Assembly: GCA_947283485.1 (NCBI GenBank) | Contig: CAMYOU010000018.1 | Coordinates: forward strand, 1 to 22,632 | Direction of reading: 5' to 3' | Origin: an uncultured Peptostreptococcaceae bacterium | GTDB taxonomy: Bacteria > Bacillota > Clostridia > Tissierellales > Peptoniphilaceae | DNA length: 22,632 nucleotides | Shown here: piece by piece, positions 14,057 through 20,257 of the stretch | How the letters are laid out: each line of letters opens with the position of its first letter | How positions within the stretch are numbered: the stretch's first letter is position 1 | Program-made: the position numbers and the translations under genes | Notes under the pieces: generated by a model | Databases searched by the model: none | Seen by the model: only the letters and a program-made list of their open reading frames with translations | Told to the model about the DNA's origin: nothing

Positions 14057-14910
14057 AAATCACAATGAACGAAGTCGGATACACCTACGGGGCGGGGACG
14101 CCGTTTGAGAAGACGGCGTTATTTGATGTGAATCTCGCGCTTAAGGAAAAGGAACTCGTCGGTCTTATCGGACATACGGGCAGCGGCAAATCCACGCTCG
14201 TACAGCTCTTTGCAGGACTCTTAAAACCCACCCGCGGCGATGTCGTCGTGGGTGAAATCAACACCAAGGATAAATTCGCGATCAAAAAAGGACTCCGCTC
14301 GCTTGTGGGCATGGTCTTTCAATATCCGGAGCATCAGCTCTTCGAGGAGACGGTGTACAAGGACATCGCGTTCGGACCGAAGAATCTCGGTTTGGACGAA
14401 GAAGAAGTCGAGAAACGCGTGCGTTACGGCATGGAACTCGTGGGGCTTGATTTTGAGAAATACAAGGATCTCTCGCCCTTTGATCTCTCGGGTGGACAAA
14501 AAAGGCGCGTCGCGATCGCGGGTGTGCTTGCGATGCGTCCGGATTTTTTGATCCTCGACGAGCCGACTGCGGGTCTCGATCCGCAGGGGCGCAAAGAGAT
14601 CTTAGGCGAGATCGAGAAGATCTATCTCACCTACGATGTGACGATCATCCTCGTCACGCATTCCATGGAGGACATTGCACGCCTTGCGAGCCGTATCATC
14701 GTGATCGACGACGGCAAAGTCGTGATGGACGACACGCCCGGAGAGGTCTTTTCCCATGCGGACGAGCTGGAAAAAATCGGACTCGATATCCCCATGCCGC
14801 TTACGGTCATCCGTGCCCTGAGACAAAAAGGCTGGGATCTCCCGGATGCGCTCACCGTGGAAGATGCGTATCGGGCGATCAAAGAGGCGATGGAGGTGCG
14901 ACGTGCTTAG
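14053..14910 (+). CDS. ecfA2: ECF transporter ATP-binding subunit EcfA2
   Basis: This is the second ATPase of the ECF module and pairs with EcfA1 to form a heterodimer. The 285-residue product has Walker A GHTGSGKST (40-48), FQYPEHQLF (Q-loop at 90), signature LSGGQ (145-149) and Walker B LILDEPTAGLDP. The YPEHQLF form is typical of EcfA2, against NPDNQ in EcfA1. The start codon overlaps the ecfA1 stop. The stop lies past the ecfT start, giving an eight-base overlap. Confidence 0.95.
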   Translation: MKITMNEVGYTYGAGTPFEKTALFDVNLALKEKELVGLIGHTGSGKSTLVQLFAGLLKPTRGDVVVGEINTKDKFAIKKGLRSLVGMVFQYPEHQLFEETVYKDIAFGPKNLGLDEEEVEKRVRYGMELVGLDFEKYKDLSPFDLSGGQKRRVAIAGVLAMRPDFLILDEPTAGLDPQGRKEILGEIEKIYLTYDVTIILVTHSMEDIARLASRIIVIDDGKVVMDDTPGEVFSHADELEKIGLDIPMPLTVIRALRQKGWDLPDALTVEDAYRAIKEAMEVRRA

Positions 14911-15700
14911 AGACATCACAATCGGTCAATACATTCCCGCAAAGAGTCCGATCCACTCGCTCGACCCGCGCACCAAGATCCTCGGGGGTGTCCTCTACAT
15001 CGTCATGATCTTCATGATCGAACGAATCGAATATTTTGCCCTGGTGGCGCTCTTTCTCGTGGCACTCATGAAACTCGCGAAACTGCCCGTGAAATACCTC
15101 GTAAAGGGCCTCAAACCCCTGCGCATGATTCTCATCCTCACGATGATCGTGAACCTTTACACGACGCCGGGACCCGTGTGGACGACCCTTCTCTTCCCGA
15201 TTGCGAAAGAGGGCGTGTACAAGGCGATCTTCATGGCTCTGAGACTCTCGTTCCTTGTCGTGGGGACGAGCATCCTCACCCTCACGACCTCGCCCATCTC
15301 ACTCACCGAGGGCATCGAGAGACTTCTCTCTCCGCTCAAAAAAATCCGCGTCCCCGTCCATGAATTTGCGATGATGATGACGATTGCGCTCCGATTTATC
15401 CCGACCCTCATGGAAGAGGCGGATAAGATCCAAAAAGCGCAGACCGCGCGCGGAGCGGATTTTGAGACGGGCGGTGTCCTCAAGCGTGCGAAGAACCTCG
15501 TGCCGCTTCTCGTGCCGATGTTTCTCGTGTCCATTCGTCGTGCGGAAGAACTCGCCGAAGCGATGGAATCACGATGCTACCACGGCGACGAGGGACGCAC
15601 ACGGATGCACCCCTTGCGCTATGGGAAAAAAGACGCCTACGCCGCGCTCATTCTCATCGTCTTTTTCGGCGGACTCTGGGTGCTGGAGCGATCTATATGA
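14903..15700 (+). CDS. ecfT: ECF transporter transmembrane subunit EcfT (GTG start)
   Basis: EcfT is the membrane scaffold that couples EcfA1/A2 ATP hydrolysis to the S component. I choose GTG 14903, six bases after GGAGG (14892-14896), giving MLRDITIGQYIPAKSPIHSL and 265 residues, the family length. Upstream in-frame codons back to 14846 lie within ecfA2. Hydrophobic segments lie at about residues 25-60, 70-90, 105-130 and at the C terminus. The cytoplasmic coupling helices carry AQTARGAD and AMESRCYHG, the two Ala-Arg-Gly-like motifs that dock on the ATPases. It ends in a four-base overlap with truA. Confidence 0.94.
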   Translation: MLRDITIGQYIPAKSPIHSLDPRTKILGGVLYIVMIFMIERIEYFALVALFLVALMKLAKLPVKYLVKGLKPLRMILILTMIVNLYTTPGPVWTTLLFPIAKEGVYKAIFMALRLSFLVVGTSILTLTTSPISLTEGIERLLSPLKKIRVPVHEFAMMMTIALRFIPTLMEEADKIQKAQTARGADFETGGVLKRAKNLVPLLVPMFLVSIRRAEELAEAMESRCYHGDEGRTRMHPLRYGKKDAYAALILIVFFGGLWVLERSI

Positions 15701-16440
15701 ATGTCAAGATGACCTATGCCTATGACGGCACGCGCTACGCCGGCTCGCAGATCCAGGAAAATGCCGTCGCAGTCGAGAACGAACTCGTCCGCGCGATCTA
15801 CCGCGTCACGGGCGAAGACGTGCGCCTCACCTCCGCCGGTCGCACCGATGCCGGTGTCCACGCCGAGGGCATGGTCTCGAATTTCTTCACGAAATCGCCA
15901 ATCCCCATGGAGAACCTCGCCTATGCCGTGAACGATCAACTCCCCGACGACATCCGCGTCCGGGAATGCGTTGAGGTCGCGGAGGATTTTCACGCGCGCT
16001 ACGACGCACGGAAGAAGACCTATCTCTATCGCATTATGAATGCGCGCTATATCTCGCCCCTCAGAAGACTCTACGGCGTCCAGATTTATCGCCCCCTCGA
16101 TGAAAGGAAGATGGCAAACGCCGCCAAGCTGTTTCTCGGGCGACACGATTTTACGAGTTTCATGTCCGCGAAAGCAAAAAAAGGCACCAATCCCGTTCGC
16201 ACCATCGACGAAATCCGCGTCGAACGCGTGGACGACGAAATTCGCCTCTATTTCACCGCAGAGAGTTTTCTCTACAATCAAGTCCGCATCATGGCGGGCG
16301 CACTTGCCGGAATCGGCGCGGGCGAGATGGACGAAGAGACACTCGAGAAGATCCTCGACGCGAGAGATCGCGCCGCCGCGGGACATACTTTCCCCGCCAA
16401 GGGACTCACGCTCTTAGAGATCACATACGATGCAAAATGA
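15697..16440 (+). CDS. truA: tRNA pseudouridine(38-40) synthase TruA
   Basis: TruA isomerises uridines 38-40 of the tRNA anticodon stem. ATG 15697 overlaps the ecfT stop (ATGA) and gives 247 residues. The catalytic Asp51 is in SAGRTDAGVHAEG. Other family blocks are DDIRVRECVEVAEDFHARYD, YLYRIMN, FLGRHDFTSF and SFLYNQVRIMAGAL. The usual tryptophan in the N-terminal Y-x-G-W-Q motif is serine here (RYAGSQIQEN). The binding site is weak, so translation is probably coupled to ecfT. A terminator begins at the last base of the stop codon. Confidence 0.95.
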   Translation: MNVKMTYAYDGTRYAGSQIQENAVAVENELVRAIYRVTGEDVRLTSAGRTDAGVHAEGMVSNFFTKSPIPMENLAYAVNDQLPDDIRVRECVEVAEDFHARYDARKKTYLYRIMNARYISPLRRLYGVQIYRPLDERKMANAAKLFLGRHDFTSFMSAKAKKGTNPVRTIDEIRVERVDDEIRLYFTAESFLYNQVRIMAGALAGIGAGEMDEETLEKILDARDRAAAGHTFPAKGLTLLEITYDAK

Positions 16441-16463
16441 CGGCTCAAGGAGCCGTTTTTTTC
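16440..16463 (+). terminator. Rho-independent terminator after truA
   Basis: ACGGCTC (16440-16446), loop AAG, GAGCCGT (16450-16456), then a T-rich run. The stem is perfect and begins within the truA stop codon, closing the ecfA1-ecfA2-ecfT-truA operon. Confidence 0.92.
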
Positions 16464-16497
16464 TTGCCGGAGAGAAGAATTCTCCGCTCCGAAGGAG

Positions 16498-16534
16498 TTA
16501 GCCAAGGCTTACAAATGGCTAAATTCAGCCATTT
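16498..16534 (+). promoter_or_regulatory. Possible operator: three alternating AGCCA/TGGCT half-sites
   Basis: TTAGCCA (16498-16504) is an inverted match to TGGCTAA (16516-16522), and AAATGGCT (16513-16520) is a perfect inverted match to AGCCATTT (16527-16534). The central element is shared by both pairs. The cluster ends five bases before the -35 of the rubrerythrin promoter, where an activator or repressor could bind. The factor is unknown, and no PerR-like box is visible. Confidence 0.45.
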
Positions 16535-16538
16535 TCGT

Positions 16539-16567
16539 TTGCAAGTTTTGCGCGACAATGTTATACT
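16539..16567 (+). promoter_or_regulatory. Promoter of the rubrerythrin gene
   Basis: -35 TTGCAA (16539-16544), a 17-base spacer, and -10 TATACT (16562-16567). About eight bases later a perfect hairpin TGGGG-ATTT-CCCCA (16575-16588) falls at the expected 5' end of the transcript. It could stabilise the mRNA or act as an operator. Confidence 0.8.
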
Positions 16568-16616
16568 CATTTCATGGGGATTTCCCCACATGGCAAAATA
16601 CAAAGGAGGAATCGTT

Positions 16617-17201
16617 ATGGATCTGAAAGGCACGAAGACCGCAACCAATCTCATGGGATCATTCGCAGGCGAATGCCAAGCGAGAATGCGCTACACCTAC
16701 TACGCTTCGCAAGCGGAGAAAGACGGATATATCCAAATGCGTGATATCTTTACCGAAACGGCAAATAACGAGAAGGAACACGCGAAGAGATTTTTCCGTT
16801 TTCTCAATGCCGGCGGACTCAAAGGCGACATGGTAGAAATCACGTCCTCTTTCCCCGTTCTTCTCGGCACGACACTTGAGAACCTCAAAGCTGCAGCAGC
16901 AGGCGAACACGAAGAGGCCAACGACCTCTATCCCGAATTCGCACGCGTTGCTGACGAAGAAGGCTTCCCGCAAATCGCACAAGTTTACCGCGAAATCGCA
17001 GAAGCGGAAGAGAGACACGAAACCCGTTATCTCAAGCTCGCCGAGAACATCGAAAAAGACAGAGTCTTCAAGAGAGACGAAGTCGTTCTCTGGCACTGCC
17101 TCAACTGCGGCTACATCCATGAAGGCAAAGAAGCACCCAAGGCTTGCCCGGCATGCGCACATCCGCAGAGCTATTTCGAACTCTGGGCAGAAAAATATTA
17201 A
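16617..17201 (+). CDS. Rubrerythrin
   Basis: Rubrerythrin is a cytoplasmic di-iron peroxidase that reduces hydrogen peroxide in anaerobes, with electrons passed through its rubredoxin-like iron centre. ATG 16617 follows AAAGGAGG and gives 194 residues. The four-helix ferritin-like domain shows di-iron ligands in GEC (Glu19), NEKEHA (Glu52, His55), GEHEE (Glu97) and EAEERHE (Glu129-His134). The C-terminal rubredoxin domain has Cys161-x2-Cys164 and Cys177-x2-Cys180. It is a single-gene unit with its own promoter and terminator, inserted between truA and rplM. The frame is open upstream to truA, but the promoter and binding site exclude an earlier start. Confidence 0.96.
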   Translation: MDLKGTKTATNLMGSFAGECQARMRYTYYASQAEKDGYIQMRDIFTETANNEKEHAKRFFRFLNAGGLKGDMVEITSSFPVLLGTTLENLKAAAAGEHEEANDLYPEFARVADEEGFPQIAQVYREIAEAEERHETRYLKLAENIEKDRVFKRDEVVLWHCLNCGYIHEGKEAPKACPACAHPQSYFELWAEKY

Positions 17202-17239
17202 TCGCCTGCGTTTTTATTGAAGGTAGAAATGAAGGTAGC

Positions 17240-17267
17240 AAACTCCGTCCGATCGGGCGGAGTTTTT
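17240..17267 (+). terminator. Rho-independent terminator after the rubrerythrin gene
   Basis: ACTCCGTCC (17242-17250), loop GATC, GGGCGGAGT (17255-17263), with one G-T pair, followed by a T6 run (17262-17268 region). It lies about 40 bases past the stop. A 9-base direct repeat TGAAGGTAG (17218-17226 and 17230-17238) precedes it. Confidence 0.92.
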
Positions 17268-17318
17268 TCTTGGGACAAACTTTAAGGAAGCAGAAGTAGG
17301 ACAACTTGCGAGAGAAAG

Positions 17319-17381
17319 AAAAAAACCTCCGTGTGTAATCCCAATCCGATGTTTCGGAATGAGATGACAGGAGGTTTTTTA
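17319..17381 (-). terminator. Bidirectional terminator with branched loop, end of the PadR operon
   Basis: AAAAACCTCC (17321-17330) pairs with GGAGGTTTTT (17370-17379). The 39-base loop holds a second hairpin TCCGA-TGTT-TCGGA (17345-17358). Both strands end in a T run. It lies about 60 bases beyond the stop of the minus-strand operon and faces the rubrerythrin unit. Confidence 0.75.
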
Positions 17382-17441
17382 TTGTTTGTAAGGATGGATA
17401 TCGTTGACTCAAGATAAAAGGAGGTAAAAAGCCATATTCAA

Positions 17442-17861
17442 CTACTTCTCAGAAGATGTGAAGTAGATATGAAAGCTGCCCTTGTGTTCGTTTGCACGCA
17501 CTGTTACTGAAATCTTCTCCGTCGCTTTCACAGAAATCTTCTTCGTTTCCATATTTTCTTCCCGGAAAATCAGATCTCCGTTTTTGTTCTTGACCTCAAG
17601 TGCAATCGAACCCGATTGGGTTTCTACATCAATTTCCAAGAGATCATTCGAAGCATCGGGGCGCAGCGTATGCTGTAAGGTTCCGTCCAAGAGGGTGTAT
17701 GATGCCGACCAGTCACGCCAGCCTCCTTTTTCAACATATCCAATCCTTATTGCGCTTCGGAATGTACCGATACCTATAAAACGCGCCGCCACGATGAGAG
17801 CTGCGACGATCACTACAGTAAGAATGAGTTGCTTTGTATTTCTCGGTTTTGTGTTCATCAT
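17442..17861 (-). CDS. Small membrane-anchored protein of unknown function
   Basis: I do not recognise a named family. The 139-residue product starts with a short basic N terminus (MMNTKPRNTKQ) and one hydrophobic segment at about residues 11-31, then GTFRSAIRIGYVEKGGWRDW and a roughly 100-residue extracytoplasmic part. That part looks beta-rich (alternating polar/hydrophobic stretches such as DLLEIDVETQSGSIALEVKN and EKISVTVRANEHKGSFHIYF). It has no cysteines and no catalytic motif. The first ATG directly follows the stop of the DUF2812 gene (TAAATG), and AAGGAG lies in that gene's last codons, so the two are co-translated. An envelope-related or sensor role is inference only. Confidence 0.75.
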   Translation of the reverse strand: MMNTKPRNTKQLILTVVIVAALIVAARFIGIGTFRSAIRIGYVEKGGWRDWSASYTLLDGTLQHTLRPDASNDLLEIDVETQSGSIALEVKNKNGDLIFREENMETKKISVKATEKISVTVRANEHKGSFHIYFTSSEK

Positions 17862-18449
17862 TTACCACTCCTTGAGGATCATTTTTTTCTTTGTGCGATA
17901 GATTTGCGCTTGATAGATGGCAATCGGGAAGAGCGGAAGAATTGCGAATGCCACGCTCAAATAGCTTGGAAAAAAGACGGCGATGAGAAACAGGAGGAGA
18001 AACAAAAAAAGCCACGGTTTGCGTAATGAGGCGTAGTAGACCATTCGATCTTCATAGGAAGTGTGGAGTTCAAATGGCTTTCCGTCACATTCTTTTTCAA
18101 CGATCAAGAGTTCTCGGTTGAAGGTCGTTCCATTCGTCGACAATCGCGCACCTTTGTCCGCCCAGGGTCGATATCTCACTTTACCGATCGAGTAGTTGAG
18201 ATTGAGATTTTTGTAGAACGTGGTATAGCCGCAGTCTTCCAAAAAATTCCGATAATTCGATGCATCGGACGGCGTTTTTTGCCCGATCCACTCCACACGG
18301 TATTCATATTGCCCGGGCAAACACGCTTCAAACTCATAGAGAAACTTGCCTACACGCTTGAGTCGAAAGCCTTTCTTTGCCATTCGATTGAGCCATTTTT
18401 CTTGAGCACTGATTAGCCCGCCATAATAGCGATAGCACCGCTTAATCAT
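17862..18449 (-). CDS. DUF2812 domain membrane protein
   Basis: The 195-residue product starts MIKRCYRYYGGLISAQEKWL and has the DUF2812 pattern EKWLNRMAKKGFRLKRVGKF then YEFEACLPGQYEYRVEW in its cytoplasmic N-terminal 55 residues. Two adjacent hydrophobic segments follow at about residues 145-163 and 164-182, and the tail is basic. DUF2812 proteins of unknown function often sit downstream of a PadR regulator; here the start ATG overlaps the PadR stop by eight bases. GGAGG lies 10 bases upstream of ATG 18449. The frame is open upstream, but only through the padR coding region. Confidence 0.85.
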   Translation of the reverse strand: MIKRCYRYYGGLISAQEKWLNRMAKKGFRLKRVGKFLYEFEACLPGQYEYRVEWIGQKTPSDASNYRNFLEDCGYTTFYKNLNLNYSIGKVRYRPWADKGARLSTNGTTFNRELLIVEKECDGKPFELHTSYEDRMVYYASLRKPWLFLFLLLFLIAVFFPSYLSVAFAILPLFPIAIYQAQIYRTKKKMILKEW

Positions 18450-18771
18450 GATATGTTCCTCCAAGAATTTCGTCGGCGATACATGAGAGTTCTCTGAGTC
18501 GGAGCAAATCTTCCTCCACGGCTTCCTTTCCTGCCGTCGTGATGACGTAGTCTTTTTTTCTCTCATCGGTTTTTTCGCACGGAGCGATCCAGCCTTTTTT
18601 CTGCAAGGTTTCCAGTGCTCCATATAATGTACCTGCGCCGAGCACCAAACGGCCATGCGTGATTTCTTCAATAAACTGCATGATCGCATATCCGTGTCTG
18701 GGGGTATATAAGGATAACAAGATACAGAACGTCACCTCGGTTAGTGCGCCGCCTTTAACATGATCTCTCAA
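18442..18771 (-). CDS. PadR family transcriptional regulator (TTG start)
   Basis: This is a winged-helix DNA-binding repressor of 109 residues. The PadR core is clear: TEVTFCILLSLYTPRHGYAI, then MQFIEEITHGRLVLGAGTLYGALETLQKKGWI (recognition helix region) and the wing RKKDYVITTAGKEA. A short dimerisation helix completes the small subfamily-2-like form. The start is TTG 18771, about 11 bases after AAGGAGGGA. It is the first gene of a three-gene minus-strand operon. A perfect inverted repeat in its own promoter suggests autoregulation. The inducer is unknown. Confidence 0.92.
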   Translation of the reverse strand: MRDHVKGGALTEVTFCILLSLYTPRHGYAIMQFIEEITHGRLVLGAGTLYGALETLQKKGWIAPCEKTDERKKDYVITTAGKEAVEEDLLRLRELSCIADEILGGTYHD

Positions 18772-18803
18772 TGGAATTATTCCCTCCTTACTTCGTCATG
18801 GAA

Positions 18804-18832
18804 AATATATCACTAACCGTAATAACGGTCAA
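18804..18832 (-). promoter_or_regulatory. Promoter of the PadR-DUF2812 operon
   Basis: Minus-strand -35 TTGACC (18832-18827), a 17-base spacer, and -10 TATATT (18809-18804). The padR binding site and TTG start follow within about 35 bases. Confidence 0.82.
18816..18829. promoter_or_regulatory. Putative PadR operator
   Basis: ACCGT-AATA-ACGGT is a perfect 5+4+5 inverted repeat within the spacer of the padR promoter, touching the -35. Placement is ideal for steric repression by the adjacent regulator. Binding is inferred. Confidence 0.6.
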
Positions 18833-18929
18833 TAGGAACGGAAGCTTTTTATTTACGTACTGTGAAAAAGGGAGTCTGTACTGCCGCGTGGCTAAAGAGA
18901 AGATTTTTTGCCAAAATATGCCGTAAACC

Positions 18930-18958
18930 TTGACATCTTCCCATCTTGATGGTACGAT
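18930..18958 (+). promoter_or_regulatory. Promoter of rplM-rpsI
   Basis: Consensus -35 TTGACA (18930-18935), a 17-base spacer, and -10 TACGAT (18953-18958). The expected start near 18965 leaves a leader of about 80 bases before the rplM start codon. Confidence 0.85.
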
Positions 18959-18964
18959 ATCCAA

Positions 18965-19040
18965 AGTGCCGAGAAAGACCCGGAAACTTTTGAGGCAGAA
19001 TGCGAGACTCTTATCGGTCTGCGAAAGTTTTTTTAGGAGG
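18965..19040 (+). promoter_or_regulatory. Structured leader upstream of rplM (probable ribosomal protein L13 leader)
   Basis: AAACTTT (18984-18990) pairs with AAAGTTT (19024-19030), and inside it GCAGA (18995-18999) pairs with TCTGC (19018-19022). T7 (19028-19034) follows and runs straight into the ribosome binding site AGGAGG (19035-19040). A competing pair AGACC (18976-18980) / GGTCT (19016-19020) shares bases with the inner stem. Location matches the L13 leader family known before rplM-rpsI in Bacillota. Alternative folds suggest attenuation or initiation control, but assignment to that family is by position and not by covariance. Confidence 0.55.
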
Positions 19041-19047
19041 AATACAA

Positions 19048-19476
19048 GTGAAATCGACTATGGCAACGCCGAGTACGATCGAGCGCAAGTGGTATGTCAT
19101 CGATGCGACGGATAAAGTACTCGGAAGACTCGCAACCGAAGTTGCAATGATTCTTCGTGGGAAGAACAAGCCCACGTTCACGCCTTATATGGATACCGGC
19201 GACTATGTCATCATCATCAATGCGGAGAAGATCCGTGTCACCGGTAAAAAAGCTGAGCAGAAGACCTATTTCCGCCACACGGGATATCCCGGCGGAGCAC
19301 GTTTTACTTCGTATCAGGAAATGATGGAGAAACATCCCGAGAGAATCCTCGAGCACGCGATTCGCGGGATGCTGCCGAAAAACAGACTCGGTCGTGCGAT
19401 GTACAGAAAACTTAAGGTCGTTGTCGGGCCTGAGCATCCGTTCGAAGCACAGAAGCCCGAAGTGTATGAGTTTTAG
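19048..19476 (+). CDS. rplM: 50S ribosomal protein L13 (GTG start)
   Basis: L13 is an early assembly protein of the large subunit. GTG 19048 lies seven bases after AGGAGG (19035-19040) and gives MKSTMATPSTIERKWYVIDA and 142 residues, as expected. An ATG at 19000 in frame would fall in the leader hairpin and is rejected. Family motifs are KVLGRLATEVAMILRGKNKP, DTGDYVIIINAEKI, YFRHTGYPGG and IRGMLPKNRLGRAMYRKLKV, ending EHPFEAQKPEVYEF. It is co-transcribed with rpsI. Confidence 0.97.
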   Translation: MKSTMATPSTIERKWYVIDATDKVLGRLATEVAMILRGKNKPTFTPYMDTGDYVIIINAEKIRVTGKKAEQKTYFRHTGYPGGARFTSYQEMMEKHPERILEHAIRGMLPKNRLGRAMYRKLKVVVGPEHPFEAQKPEVYEF

Positions 19477-19489
19477 TAAGGAGTAGAGT

Positions 19490-19870
19490 ATGTATCAAGG
19501 AACGGGAAGAAGAAAGACCTCCGTTGCACGCGTCAGACTCGTTGACGGCAACGGCAAATTCATCATCAATAAACGCGATATGGACGAATACTTCGATCAT
19601 GAGACTTTGAAGATGATCGCGAAGGCTCCTCTGGAACTCACCGAGACGCTCGGCAAATTCGATGTCTATGTGAACGTTCACGGCGGCGGCTCGACGGGAC
19701 AGGCGGGCGCAATTCGCCACGGCATCTCGAGAGCCCTGCTCGAAGTCGATCCGGAATATCGTAAGACTTTGAAACAGGCGGGTTTCCTCACGCGCGACCC
19801 GCGTAAGAAGGAAAGACTCAAATACGGTCTTAAAAAAGCTCGTAAAGCACCGCAGTTCTCGAAACGTTAG
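19490..19870 (+). CDS. rpsI: 30S ribosomal protein S9
   Basis: S9 lies in the 30S head, and its C-terminal tail reaches P-site tRNA. The 126 residues begin MYQGTGRRKTSVARVRLVDG, contain YVNVHGGGSTGQAGAIRHGI and end in the invariant basic tail RKAPQFSKR, so the tail that touches tRNA is intact. AAGGAG precedes ATG 19490. A strong terminator follows. Confidence 0.98.
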   Translation: MYQGTGRRKTSVARVRLVDGNGKFIINKRDMDEYFDHETLKMIAKAPLELTETLGKFDVYVNVHGGGSTGQAGAIRHGISRALLEVDPEYRKTLKQAGFLTRDPRKKERLKYGLKKARKAPQFSKR

Positions 19871-19877
19871 TTTGTAC

Positions 19878-19908
19878 AAACACCGACTTCTTGGTCGGTG
19901 TTTTTTTA
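19878..19908 (+). terminator. Rho-independent terminator after rpsI
   Basis: AAACACCGAC (19878-19887), loop TTCTTG, GTCGGTGTTT (19894-19903), running into a T-rich tract to 19907. The stem is a perfect ten base pairs and ends the rplM-rpsI transcript. Confidence 0.95.
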
Positions 19909-20257
19909 TTGCCGAGACGGGGGGTCTTGACCGTCGGGAAGATCTCGCAAACGGTCGGGAGCAGACTTCCGAAGGGCGATGGCAGGGGTGACGGAAAAGT
20001 TTTTTGATCATCGTGGAGATGAGAGGAAAAAAGATTCGCGGGTATGCCCATGAACATCCGTCATGCCCGAGATGACGCGAAAAAAATTTCTCATCATCCC
20101 CGAGATGACGGAAAGAAGCGGTGGGGGTGCGTGGATGAACGTTCGTCACATCCGCGATGAGGCGAAACGTATTTTCGAGGCATCCTGCTACGATTTTGTC
20201 CTCTCCGGGGTCATGTGATTGGTTCTTGCAAGGGTCGGTCTTGCGTCCGGCATGACC
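19909..20257. other. Gene-free region between rpsI and ctsR
   Basis: I see no credible coding sequence here; stop-free frames on either strand lack binding sites and family features. The region contains a run of small hairpin repeats (20008-20167). Near its end is an inverted repeat GGTCATG (20209-20215) / CATGACC (20251-20257) just upstream of the ctsR -35, with the palindrome CTTGCAAG (20225-20232) inside. The near-repeats GACCGTCGGGAAGATCT (19929-19945 region) and AACGGTCGGGAGCAGACT (19950-19967 region) are also present. Confidence 0.6.
20008..20167. repeat. Four related small hairpin repeats (TCATC-n-GATGA followed by GAAA)
   Basis: Copies: TCATC-GTGGA-GATGA (20008-20022); CGTCAT-GCCCGAG-ATGACG (20059-20077); TCATC-CCCGA-GATGA (20094-20108); CATC-CGC-GATG (20149-20159). 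Each is followed within a few bases by a GAAA-containing stretch. The second and fourth are also alike over 33 bases (20050-20082 and 20135-20167, 26 matches), starting ATGAAC. This pattern resembles dispersed intergenic palindromes. Whether copies occur elsewhere in the genome cannot be seen. Confidence 0.65.

Noticed and set aside
16466..16490. Hairpin GGAGA-n-TCTCC after the truA terminator
   Set aside because: Short stem with no T run next to a much stronger terminator; likely chance.
20008..20167. CRISPR-like array
   Set aside because: Repeats are short, imperfect and unevenly spaced (about 35-55 bases), with no cas genes nearby; better described as hairpin repeats.
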